The notes beneath the pieces are model-generated. The model did not search any database. It saw only the letters and a list, made by a program, of their open reading frames with translations, and was not told the origin of the DNA. Source: CAKSHC01 sp045594545 (lineage in GTDB: Bacteria; Bacillota; Clostridia; Oscillospirales; UMGS1783). Taken from it: 10,861 bases of DNA. Positions 1 to 6,334 of the stretch are shown here, one piece after another (position 1 is the stretch's first letter; each line of letters opens with the position of its first letter). The stretch covers positions 1-10,861 of the forward strand of contig JAZNYQ010000092.1 of the NCBI GenBank assembly GCA_045594545.1, given 5' to 3'. The position numbers were made by a program, and so were the translations under genes.

Positions 1-188
1 CCCTGATACCACTTTTCGATCTCGCCGACGTCCAGCTTATCGGTCAAACGATGCCAATCATCTTTAAGTACCATAGTAGCATTGGGCACCGACTGTTCTG
101 CGACGGTTTCCGTCTCCTTAGCCGATACTCCGCTCACGGTACCGACAATCAAAATCATGGCAAGCAGAAGAGCTATACATTTTTTCAT
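1..188 (-). CDS. Secreted protein with Sec signal peptide, partial (3' end beyond left edge)
   Basis: The first 62 codons of a minus-strand gene are visible; the rest lies outside the window. The start at 188 is set by a strong AGGAGG ribosome site whose bases overlap the stop region of the upstream lipoprotein gene. The N-terminus begins MKKCIALLLAMILIVGTVSG, a charged start plus hydrophobic core, and a plausible signal peptidase I site follows VSA at about residue 23. There is no lipobox cysteine, so it looks exported rather than lipid-anchored. The mature part contains a segment around DDWHRL...GEIEKWYQG that resembles the start of the GH2-type sugar-binding domain in the upstream lipoprotein (NGWVVRG...ENEKWYKGF). 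I infer a paralogue or partner of that lipoprotein, but too little is visible to name a function. It lies 13 bp downstream of that gene and is almost certainly co-transcribed with it. Confidence 0.75.
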   Translation of the reverse strand, partial: MKKCIALLLAMILIVGTVSGVSAKETETVAEQSVPNATMVLKDDWHRLTDKLDVGEIEKWYQ

Positions 189-201
189 CCTACGCACCTC
201 C

Positions 202-2232
202 TCAGGCAATCGCTGCCGCTAAAATGGCGGCAAGGGCAGGATTTGTTATATCCATATCCATGGTAACCACAGTGATACTGCCCGACCCTACGGGATACGT
301 GGCAACCACACTGCCGTATTTCAAAACATTATCGGATGCCACGCCAAAGCCGGTCAGATACGACACACCGCCCTCGGCCTTGATGGCACGATCAAACGCT
401 ACCCCGCCAAGAGCGGGAACCGCCTGTGCCGCAAAGGAAGCGTTGACTCGATTATCTACCACCGCTCCGGTAATGCCGTCCACAAACTGCGCCTTAAAGG
501 GCAACCCCGACTCAGCCGAAGCGTTAAGCAGAATAACTTTACCCCCGCCCTGCGCCTTGGCAATGGCGTCATCAGTAAGCGTATCCTTTACGATCGTTAC
601 TCCGCTAAGGTTCGGTCTGTCCACAACGTGGAACTGCGCCTCTCCGCAAACGGGATGCGCCAAATCTTTCAATTCCACCGCTACGGTATAGACACCGGTC
701 TCCCCGATCACAACCGACTCTTTCAATAAGGGAATGTAGGCAGTCGAATGCCCCTGCTTGCTGTCAGCCGAGGTAAAGGGAACGGTGTTTTCCCAAACGA
801 TACCATTGTCATTGGTAATCTTTATGTAGGCCTCCAGCTTTACGCCATCCCATAATACGTCACAATCCACCAGATCCAGAGAAACCGTAACCGATCCGCC
901 TTTATAAATCACCGGATCCACATTCAGGATATAACGCAATTCTTCGATACTGTCCGCCAAAGGCACGATCATCGATTCGGGATATCCGTCAATCTCGGCC
1001 GCCAGCCGTACAGCCACAGCACCGTTTTTACGTGCATCGCGAATGGCCGCGTTCAATTGCTCAACATAGACATCGCCCATCGCCTTATACAGATCAACCG
1101 CACCGCCGTAGATACGGTTCATGCCCATATCCTTATACAGTTGATCCACTGCTTCAATCGGTTTGTCGGTAGCAAAGGACAACCCTTCACCCATCACCGT
1201 CAGATCGGAAACGGATACATTCATCAGGCTAACATGGCTGTCCGCGCCGGAAACGTCGGTATCGGACAGCACCATCATGCCGGTCTGATCGCAATAATCC
1301 AATAAAGCCTTGGTCGGCGTCGTCAACGGATAAACGGCATTAAATTCAACGGTACGTATGTAGTCAATAAAGCGACGCATGGCAACATCATCCTTCAACA
1401 CACGCGCCGGCATATCAATAGCCCTCAGGAAGATGGGTGTCCCGTTAAGCAGGAAGTACCCCTCTTCATCCTTGGTCAATTCCGCAAAACCAATTGTGGC
1501 GGCAGCCACATCCGCCGAACTCTCGGTTTGCGCCTTGACCGAAACCTGATACAGATAAGACATATCGGAATTCCATTTGATATGATCGGGAATCGTCAGG
1601 GTAAAGGTCTGCTCCGAGCATCCCTCCTGCACCGTGATCCGTTCCACCGCGCGGGACATGACCTTGCCCGAATCCATCGCCGTTACCTCTACGGTAAAAA
1701 TCACGTCGTCTTTCGCGCCGGCGTTATCCATATAAGAAGTAACCGTCACATCATCGCCCTGAACCGTTGCCGCTACTTCAGCAACCGTCATCTTGGGACG
1801 TACCGAAAACCCAATGCTATCCACATCTGCGTGACCGTTTGCACGCAGAACCAGTACATTCTTACCGTTTCGCTTGATCGCCTTGGTCACATCCAGATAC
1901 CAAGTACCTGCCGCATCTGCACGATCATCGATCGGCTTGCCGTTAAGCCATAACGCAGCATGGGTCCCCAGATCATTGGCCGACAAGATCACGCGGTCGC
2001 CGTCTGTCAGAGAGGAAGAAAAGGTATTGGCATACCAGTTCGTTTCGGATACTTCGTCATTTGCCTCAGTAAACCCTTTATACCATTTTTCATTTTCACC
2101 GATGCCGTTCGCGTCTCCACGCACGACCCATCCGTTTGCCAGCATCTGTCCAACATGCTTTTCGCCGCCGCAAGCCGTCAATGCCAATAGCATAAACACC
2201 GCAAGCATCGCCGCCCATACCCGTTTGAACAT
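202..2232 (-). CDS. Lipoprotein with GH2-like multidomain scaffold, apparently non-catalytic
   Basis: A 676-residue protein. It begins with a lipoprotein signal peptide whose lipobox is LTAC, with lipidation expected at Cys21, so it should be anchored on the outer face of the membrane. Residues about 30-145 look like the GH2 sugar-binding jelly-roll (NGWVVRGD, ALWLNGKP, GTWYLDVTKAI). Residues about 148-250 look like the GH2 immunoglobulin-like domain. Residues about 252-330 resemble the first part of the GH2 barrel (GYFLLNGTPIFLRAID, then DYCDQTGMMVLSD). The barrel region is short, and I find neither the usual Asn-Glu acid/base motif nor a recognisable nucleophile motif. A second beta-rich segment (about 438-560) and a C-terminal alpha/beta-like segment (GGGKVILLNAS) follow. 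The likely role is glycan binding or sensing at the surface, by inference; an unrecognised or divergent glycosidase is the alternative. Ribosome site AAGGTGG precedes the start. It is the first gene of an operon with the secreted protein at 1-188. Confidence 0.8.
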   Translation of the reverse strand: MFKRVWAAMLAVFMLLALTACGGEKHVGQMLANGWVVRGDANGIGENEKWYKGFTEANDEVSETNWYANTFSSSLTDGDRVILSANDLGTHAALWLNGKPIDDRADAAGTWYLDVTKAIKRNGKNVLVLRANGHADVDSIGFSVRPKMTVAEVAATVQGDDVTVTSYMDNAGAKDDVIFTVEVTAMDSGKVMSRAVERITVQEGCSEQTFTLTIPDHIKWNSDMSYLYQVSVKAQTESSADVAAATIGFAELTKDEEGYFLLNGTPIFLRAIDMPARVLKDDVAMRRFIDYIRTVEFNAVYPLTTPTKALLDYCDQTGMMVLSDTDVSGADSHVSLMNVSVSDLTVMGEGLSFATDKPIEAVDQLYKDMGMNRIYGGAVDLYKAMGDVYVEQLNAAIRDARKNGAVAVRLAAEIDGYPESMIVPLADSIEELRYILNVDPVIYKGGSVTVSLDLVDCDVLWDGVKLEAYIKITNDNGIVWENTVPFTSADSKQGHSTAYIPLLKESVVIGETGVYTVAVELKDLAHPVCGEAQFHVVDRPNLSGVTIVKDTLTDDAIAKAQGGGKVILLNASAESGLPFKAQFVDGITGAVVDNRVNASFAAQAVPALGGVAFDRAIKAEGGVSYLTGFGVASDNVLKYGSVVATYPVGSGSITVVTMDMDITNPALAAILAAAIA

Positions 2233-2328
2233 TTCTCTTCCACCTTTCCGTTTTCATACCCATTAGTGTATCATGTTTTTCTGTTGTTTTTGTCTGGTAA
2301 ATACAGGATACTATTTCATTCTAAATAC

Positions 2329-2337
2329 ATAATATCA
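2329..2337 (-). promoter_or_regulatory. Extended -10 promoter of the lipoprotein operon
   Basis: On the minus strand the sequence reads TGATATTAT, an extended -10 box (TGn plus TATTAT). The -35 position 17 bp upstream (2352-2357, TTTATT) is poor and touches the proximal operator half-site, as expected of an activator-dependent promoter. Predicted transcription start is near 2322, leaving a leader of about 90 nt. The same GTGTGATA context occurs at the same distance from the operator upstream of the GH127 gene. Confidence 0.55.
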
Positions 2338-2355
2338 CACACGTTCTCATAAATA

Positions 2356-2395
2356 AATTGCCATATTCATCACATTATATTGACAATATCACCCT
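2356..2395 (-). promoter_or_regulatory. Putative AraC-type operator, copy 1
   Basis: A 40-bp block matching 5102-5141 at 35 positions. Read on the plus strand it holds ATTGCCATATTCA (2357-2369) and ATTGACAATATCA (2379-2391), two half-sites agreeing at 9 of 13 positions in direct repeat with a 22-bp period. The second half-site includes the perfect palindrome ATATTGACAATAT (2377-2389). It sits directly upstream of the extended -10 box of the lipoprotein operon and next to the start of AraC regulator 1, its most likely binder (inference). Confidence 0.7.
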
Positions 2396-2404
2396 GCTTG
2401 CCTG

Positions 2405-2433
2405 TTGACAAAGCCGTCCAAATATTATAAACT
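2405..2433 (+). promoter_or_regulatory. Promoter of AraC regulator 1
   Basis: A perfect TTGACA -35 box at 2405-2410 is followed after 17 bp by TAAACT (2428-2433); an alternative -10 is TATAAA at 2426-2431 with 15-bp spacing. It starts 10 bp from the operator block at 2356-2395, so the regulator could repress or tune its own expression. Confidence 0.5.
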
Positions 2434-2450
2434 ATGTATGGTGATGAAAG

Positions 2451-3218
2451 ATGATTGGAATAAACTTAAACAAGCTCATTTCCTACCGCAGTGCATCCTT
2501 CCGTTATTTTGCCCCCTCAGAATGTCACATTGAGCGCATATGCTCATCCCATGTTCTTTTGTTGGTGATCGAGGGCGTGCTTCGGTTTTCGGAAAATGAT
2601 ACCGAATATGAGATTCACGCCGGTGAGTATTTTATTCAAAAGAAAGGCGCCCATCATACCGGTCCCGTCCCCAGCGACTGCCCGAAATATCTCTATGCGC
2701 ACTTTGACGGCGAATGGCAAACCGAGGGAGAGCATCTGTTGCCCGAATCGGGCAAGTTCAGCTACCGTGCACTGGCGCCGCTTATGTCCCAATTGGATCA
2801 GGCTGCGCACGATCACGCCAATTACGTAACACAGGCCGCATTCTTCTATCAAATTCTGTCCCTCTTGCATCAGGAACAAGCCATCGAACTGCCGCCCGCC
2901 CACACCCAACGGATCGCAAAATATATTGAGGATAATTACATTGCCGGCGTTACGCTTCCCGAACTATGCGAGAAGTTCCATTTCAGCAAGAACCATATCA
3001 TCAAACTGATCAAAAGAGCATACGGCATGACGCCGATCGAGTATCTGAATAATTTCCGACTACAAAAGGCCGAGGCGCTTTTGGAAATCACGTCTGAGAA
3101 GACCGAGACCATTGCCGCTACCGTGGGGTTTCAAAATTATTCCCACTTTTATCGTATGTTCTACAATCGAACCGGCCTATCCCCTTCCGATTTTCGCATC
3201 AAGAAAAGAGAACAATAA
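2451..3218 (+). CDS. AraC-family transcriptional regulator 1
   Basis: A 255-residue one-component regulator. The N-terminal half (about 15-95) is a cupin-like ligand-sensing domain (VLLLVIEGVLRF, then AGEYFIQKKGAHHTG). The C-terminal 100 residues carry the two AraC helix-turn-helix motifs: LPELCEKFHFSKNHIIKLIKRA (about 169-190) and the signature region IAATVGFQNYSHFYRMFYNRTG (about 221-242), ending LSPSDFRIKK. The start is supported by GGTGA six bases upstream and a TTGACA promoter. The gene lies between two minus-strand units that carry nearly identical AraC-type operators, so it is the best candidate to activate both the lipoprotein operon and the GH127 gene. The inducer is unknown; an arabinose-containing sugar is a reasonable guess from the GH127 neighbour. 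Confidence 0.93.
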   Translation: MIGINLNKLISYRSASFRYFAPSECHIERICSSHVLLLVIEGVLRFSENDTEYEIHAGEYFIQKKGAHHTGPVPSDCPKYLYAHFDGEWQTEGEHLLPESGKFSYRALAPLMSQLDQAAHDHANYVTQAAFFYQILSLLHQEQAIELPPAHTQRIAKYIEDNYIAGVTLPELCEKFHFSKNHIIKLIKRAYGMTPIEYLNNFRLQKAEALLEITSEKTETIAATVGFQNYSHFYRMFYNRTGLSPSDFRIKKREQ

Positions 3219-3224
3219 AAGCAG

Positions 3225-3259
3225 AAAAACGGCGGATGCTAAAAAGCATCCCCGTTTTT
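3225..3259. terminator. Bidirectional terminator between AraC 1 and GH127
   Basis: GGATGCT (3234-3240) pairs with AGCATCC (3245-3251) around an AAAA loop. The stem continues after one bulged C (3233) with AAAAACGG (3225-3232) against CCGTTTTT (3252-3259). It has a T run on the plus strand and an A run on the left, so it can serve both convergent genes. Confidence 0.88.
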
Positions 3260-5028
3260 TATTTCACCTGTATCCAAACGATCATGTCACTCGCGCCACG
3301 GTTCGCAAACGCAAAATACGGGATTAAGCGCGCAGTAAAGGCTATGCGCTCATCGTTTTTGACCGCATAAAGCATACGCCCCCGCGGCCGACGCGTCGCG
3401 TTCATATACAATACCGGCGCAGGAAGATCCTCCGTTTCTACCCGCACATCATCCTGTCCCGCCAGCACAACGTCACGAAGATTTTCTCCGTTATCTACGC
3501 CTTCCATGCAATAGACGATCGGACCGCGCATAATGGCATAGCGCCCCGCATTATCCTGCACGTCGGGATGGGACTCCATGATATGGATCGCCATCGGCAG
3601 ATCTATATGTACCGATTCTCCGTCACGCAGATCAAAAACCGCGTATCCGTTTTCCGTCTTCCCTGTATATTCTACACACCAGTTCGGAATCCGCACCTTC
3701 AGCGTGATCGGACTGCCCTGCCATGTAAAATCAATGCTGCCCGAGATCGGATAATCGGTCTTCTGCGTCAGTGTGCCCTGCTCAAAGGTCGTTACGGCAT
3801 GGGCAAACTGGTGACAATATACGGTATTATCCTGCGTCGCATACATATAGCGCGGTAAAGAACCGAGCATACGCACGATATTGGGCGGACAGCAAGATGT
3901 ATCAAATACTTTTGAGCGCTGGGCAAGACCGCGGAATTCACTTTCCCGCACCGTCTTTTTCAGATCAATTTCAAGAGGATTTACATAGAAGAACCGATCG
4001 CCAGACAAAGACAATCCCGAGAGAAAACCGTTATAGTAAATGCGTTCTATCAGATCCGCATACATGGAATTTTCACTCATCTGCCCCAGCTCCGCCGCAA
4101 ACATGGCAAGAGAAATGGCCGCGCAAGTTTCATTATAGATCTCCTGATTGGGCAGATCGTAGGAATAGGAGAAGGCTTCCCCCTTTCGAACCGCACCGAT
4201 ACCGCCCGTAATGCTCATCTTCTTGTTTATAATATCCGAGAAAATAGCATCACAAGCCGCTTTCAGTTCTTCATCCCCGCGAATACGGGCCAACTGTGCC
4301 ATCGCCGTATACAAATAACAACCGCGCACCGCATGCCCGACCGCTTCCCGCTGTTGACGGACAGGCAAATGCGACTGGCTGTATTCATCGGTCGATTCCT
4401 TTTCGCCCAAACCGCGGTGATCGATAAAAAATTGTGCCAATTCCAAATGTTTGGGATTCCCAAGATATTCATAAAGTTTCAGCAACGCCAGTTCGATCTC
4501 TTCATGACCGGGGGTGGTAAAGGCCGCACTCTTTTCCACCACAAAAACCCGATAGACATAATCGATATACTTCAAAACACAGGTAAGCAAAGCATCCTTA
4601 CCCGTGCCCTTGTGATAAGCGATTGCCGCCTCGATCAGATGGCCAAGACAGTACAACTCATGAAAGCGGCGGTCGCTGTACACCTTATCCGGCGCCACGC
4701 TCTGAAAATAGGAATTGAAATATCCGTCTTCTCTCTGGTTGGCCTGAATGTCCTGCACCATGCCATCCACCAACGCTTCCAGTTCGGGCACGTCCTGCTG
4801 TTGTGCCAGATACCCGACACCCTCGATCCATTTAGCCACATCGGAATCCCAGTAAAAATGCGGCTTATTCTTTTGCCCCTCTTGCCAATTACATTTGAGT
4901 GCATCAAAGCGACCGGTCTCCGAAAACCGATCGTATACCGCACCAACCGTCACATTTCGATTCAGGTCATAATAGTATTTCCAGAAGCCGCCCTGAATGA
5001 CGGTTTTACTGAAATCCAGATTTTTCAT
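3259..5028 (-). CDS. GH127-family beta-L-arabinofuranosidase (DUF1680 clan)
   Basis: A 589-residue enzyme without a signal peptide, so probably cytoplasmic. GH127 enzymes are retaining, zinc-dependent beta-L-arabinofuranosidases with a cysteine nucleophile. The expected residues are all present: Glu284 in GEAF (acid/base), Glu300 and Cys302 in YNETCAAI (zinc ligands), and Cys379-Cys380 in SCCPPN (nucleophile and zinc ligand). Their spacing equals that of the characterised Bifidobacterium longum HypBA1 (Glu322, Glu338, Cys340, Cys417, Cys418). The alpha/alpha-barrel occupies roughly residues 10-395, followed by beta-sandwich domains (PIVYCMEGVDN near the C-terminus). Expected substrate: short beta-L-arabinofuranosides, for example from hydroxyproline-rich plant glycoproteins or related glycans; specificity cannot be read from sequence. 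The ribosome site is weak (GCGGGG about 10 bases upstream). An AraC-type operator and extended -10 box lie upstream. Confidence 0.9.
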   Translation of the reverse strand: MKNLDFSKTVIQGGFWKYYYDLNRNVTVGAVYDRFSETGRFDALKCNWQEGQKNKPHFYWDSDVAKWIEGVGYLAQQQDVPELEALVDGMVQDIQANQREDGYFNSYFQSVAPDKVYSDRRFHELYCLGHLIEAAIAYHKGTGKDALLTCVLKYIDYVYRVFVVEKSAAFTTPGHEEIELALLKLYEYLGNPKHLELAQFFIDHRGLGEKESTDEYSQSHLPVRQQREAVGHAVRGCYLYTAMAQLARIRGDEELKAACDAIFSDIINKKMSITGGIGAVRKGEAFSYSYDLPNQEIYNETCAAISLAMFAAELGQMSENSMYADLIERIYYNGFLSGLSLSGDRFFYVNPLEIDLKKTVRESEFRGLAQRSKVFDTSCCPPNIVRMLGSLPRYMYATQDNTVYCHQFAHAVTTFEQGTLTQKTDYPISGSIDFTWQGSPITLKVRIPNWCVEYTGKTENGYAVFDLRDGESVHIDLPMAIHIMESHPDVQDNAGRYAIMRGPIVYCMEGVDNGENLRDVVLAGQDDVRVETEDLPAPVLYMNATRRPRGRMLYAVKNDERIAFTARLIPYFAFANRGASDMIVWIQVK

Positions 5029-5074
5029 AATCGTTTTACCCCGCTAGCCATAAGTTTACATACTATACAGGTTC

Positions 5075-5083
5075 ATTTTATCA
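5075..5083 (-). promoter_or_regulatory. Extended -10 promoter of the GH127 gene
   Basis: The minus strand reads TGATAAAAT, an extended -10 (TGn plus TAAAAT) within GTGTGATA, which is shared with the lipoprotein-operon promoter. The -35 position at 5098-5103 (TTAAAA) is poor and abuts the operator. The distance from -10 to operator is identical in both promoters, which favours this box over the nearby TATAGT at 5062-5067. Predicted transcription start is near 5068. Confidence 0.55.
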
Positions 5084-5101
5084 CACCTCTTTCCTCTTTT
5101 T

Positions 5102-5141
5102 AATTGCCATATTCACTTGTTTATATTGACAATATCACCCT
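5102..5141 (-). promoter_or_regulatory. Putative AraC-type operator, copy 2
   Basis: This is the second copy of the 40-bp element. AATTGCCATATTCA (5102-5115) and the 20-bp arm at 5122-5141 are identical to copy 1; only the six bases between them (5116-5121) diverge. Half-sites start at 5103 and 5125, again 22 bp apart. Conservation limited to the half-sites points to selection for protein binding rather than a recent duplication. Confidence 0.72.
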
Positions 5142-5198
5142 TTTATTGCCACGCTACATTTTTGCCATCATTCATGCCAGAACCACCGACAAATTTTC

Positions 5199-5228
5199 TT
5201 GTAACCGCTTTCCCGTACCCTTTATAAT
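5199..5228 (+). promoter_or_regulatory. Promoter of the Gfo/Idh/MocA operon
   Basis: A perfect TATAAT (5223-5228) lies 18 bp after TTGTAA (5199-5204). The transcription start would be near 5235, giving a leader of about 30 nt that contains the GGAGG ribosome site at 5250-5254. Confidence 0.65.
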
Positions 5229-5263
5229 ATAAATGTAAAATAAGCACACGGAGGCGCATTCCC

Positions 5264-6322
5264 ATGATGAAGGTCGGATTGATCGGTGCAGGCACCATTT
5301 CCAAACGGCACCTGAGCTCCTACGCCAAAAACCCTTATGCACAGGTGGTGGCCATTGCCGATCTCAATGAGGCGCTGGCAAAAGAGCGCGCGGAAGAATT
5401 CGGCATCAAGCACTATTATACCGATTACAAAAAGATTTTAGAAAATCCCGAGATCGATGCGGTCAGCATTGTCACCCCCACCTTTACCCACAGCAACATT
5501 GCGGTGGAGGCCTTAAAGGCGGGTAAGCATGTCTTATGCGAGAAACCCCCGGCCCGTACCGTTGCCGAGACCGAGCGTGCCGTGCAGGTCGCAAAAGAAA
5601 CAGGCAAATTGCTTATGTATGCCTTTGTTTGCCGCTTCATGCCCCCCACTACCTTTTTGAAAGACTACATAGATGCCGGTCGTTTAGGCCCCATTTATCA
5701 TGCCGATATCCTGCGTTTGGTTCGCTACAGCGTTCTTCACGGTTGGTTTACCGATAAAGAGAAATCGGGCGGCGGTATTTTGATCGACGGAGCGATTCAT
5801 CAGATCGACCAAGTGATGTATCTGATGGGCTACCCCAAGGTAAAAGAAGTACTTGGCTTTACCACCACCATCAATAACGATCTGGCCGGCAAGATCAAGG
5901 GCATAAATGCTACCTATGTTTCGTCGGACGTTAATCGCTATGAGCGCAATATTGAAAGCATGGTCAGCGGCTATGTCACCTTAGATAACGGTGCGGTGAT
6001 CACCATTAAGGCCGGAAGCATCTGTTATAGTGTCACCAAGGGTGTTACCCTTGAACTGACCGGCAAGGACGGCGGGGCGAAACTGGAAGGAAATGACCTG
6101 ACCTTGCTGTCCAACGTCAACGATTACATGGTTGAAAGCCAGCCTGTGATCGGGAACGAACCCGTTGCTTTTGAAGAACAGATCAATCATTTTGTGGACT
6201 GCTGTCTGAACAATACCCCTTGCATCTGCCAAGGCGAGCAAGCCATTGAACTGATGAAGATCATTGAAGGCATTTACCGATCCGCCCAAGAGGGTCAATC
6301 GGTACGCTATACGCAAAAATAA
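5264..6322 (+). CDS. Gfo/Idh/MocA-family NAD(P)-dependent oxidoreductase
   Basis: A 352-residue protein of usual family length. The N-terminal Rossmann fold carries the dinucleotide motif GLIGAGTIS (5-13), followed by IADLN and the family's EKP motif at 93-95 (HVLCEKPPA). The C-terminal alpha/beta domain has GGGILIDGAIHQID (169-182), in which Asp175, His179 and Asp182 occupy the positions of the family's catalytic and substrate-binding residues. Members oxidise or reduce sugars, inositols and sugar derivatives; the substrate here cannot be told. The start at 5264 follows GGAGG by nine bases; the second Met at 5267 is a less favourable alternative. It is the first gene of an operon whose second gene follows after 12 bp. 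Its position beside GH127 and GH2 genes suggests a role in the released sugar's metabolism (inference). Confidence 0.92.
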   Translation: MMKVGLIGAGTISKRHLSSYAKNPYAQVVAIADLNEALAKERAEEFGIKHYYTDYKKILENPEIDAVSIVTPTFTHSNIAVEALKAGKHVLCEKPPARTVAETERAVQVAKETGKLLMYAFVCRFMPPTTFLKDYIDAGRLGPIYHADILRLVRYSVLHGWFTDKEKSGGGILIDGAIHQIDQVMYLMGYPKVKEVLGFTTTINNDLAGKIKGINATYVSSDVNRYERNIESMVSGYVTLDNGAVITIKAGSICYSVTKGVTLELTGKDGGAKLEGNDLTLLSNVNDYMVESQPVIGNEPVAFEEQINHFVDCCLNNTPCICQGEQAIELMKIIEGIYRSAQEGQSVRYTQK

Positions 6323-6334
6323 AGGAGAATCCCT

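Noticed and set aside
202..2232. The GH2-like lipoprotein as a frameshifted pseudogene of a normal GH2 enzyme
   Set aside because: The frame is continuous over 676 codons with an intact lipobox and ribosome site, and both ends look functional; the loss seems to be of the catalytic motifs, not of the reading frame.
5062..5067. TATAGT as the -10 box of the GH127 gene
   Set aside because: It has no acceptable -35 and no equivalent at the same distance from operator copy 1, whereas the extended -10 at 5075-5083 is conserved in both; kept only as an alternative.
4333..5103. 256-codon plus-strand open frame opposite the GH127 gene
   Set aside because: It is antisense to a gene with complete catalytic motifs, has no convincing ribosome site, and runs into the operator region; a shadow frame.
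2356..5141. The paired 40-bp elements as mobile-element ends, attachment sites or a CRISPR-like repeat
   Set aside because: There are only two copies, in the same orientation relative to downstream genes, each at a fixed distance from a -10 box, with no transposase, recombinase or Cas gene and no target duplication seen.
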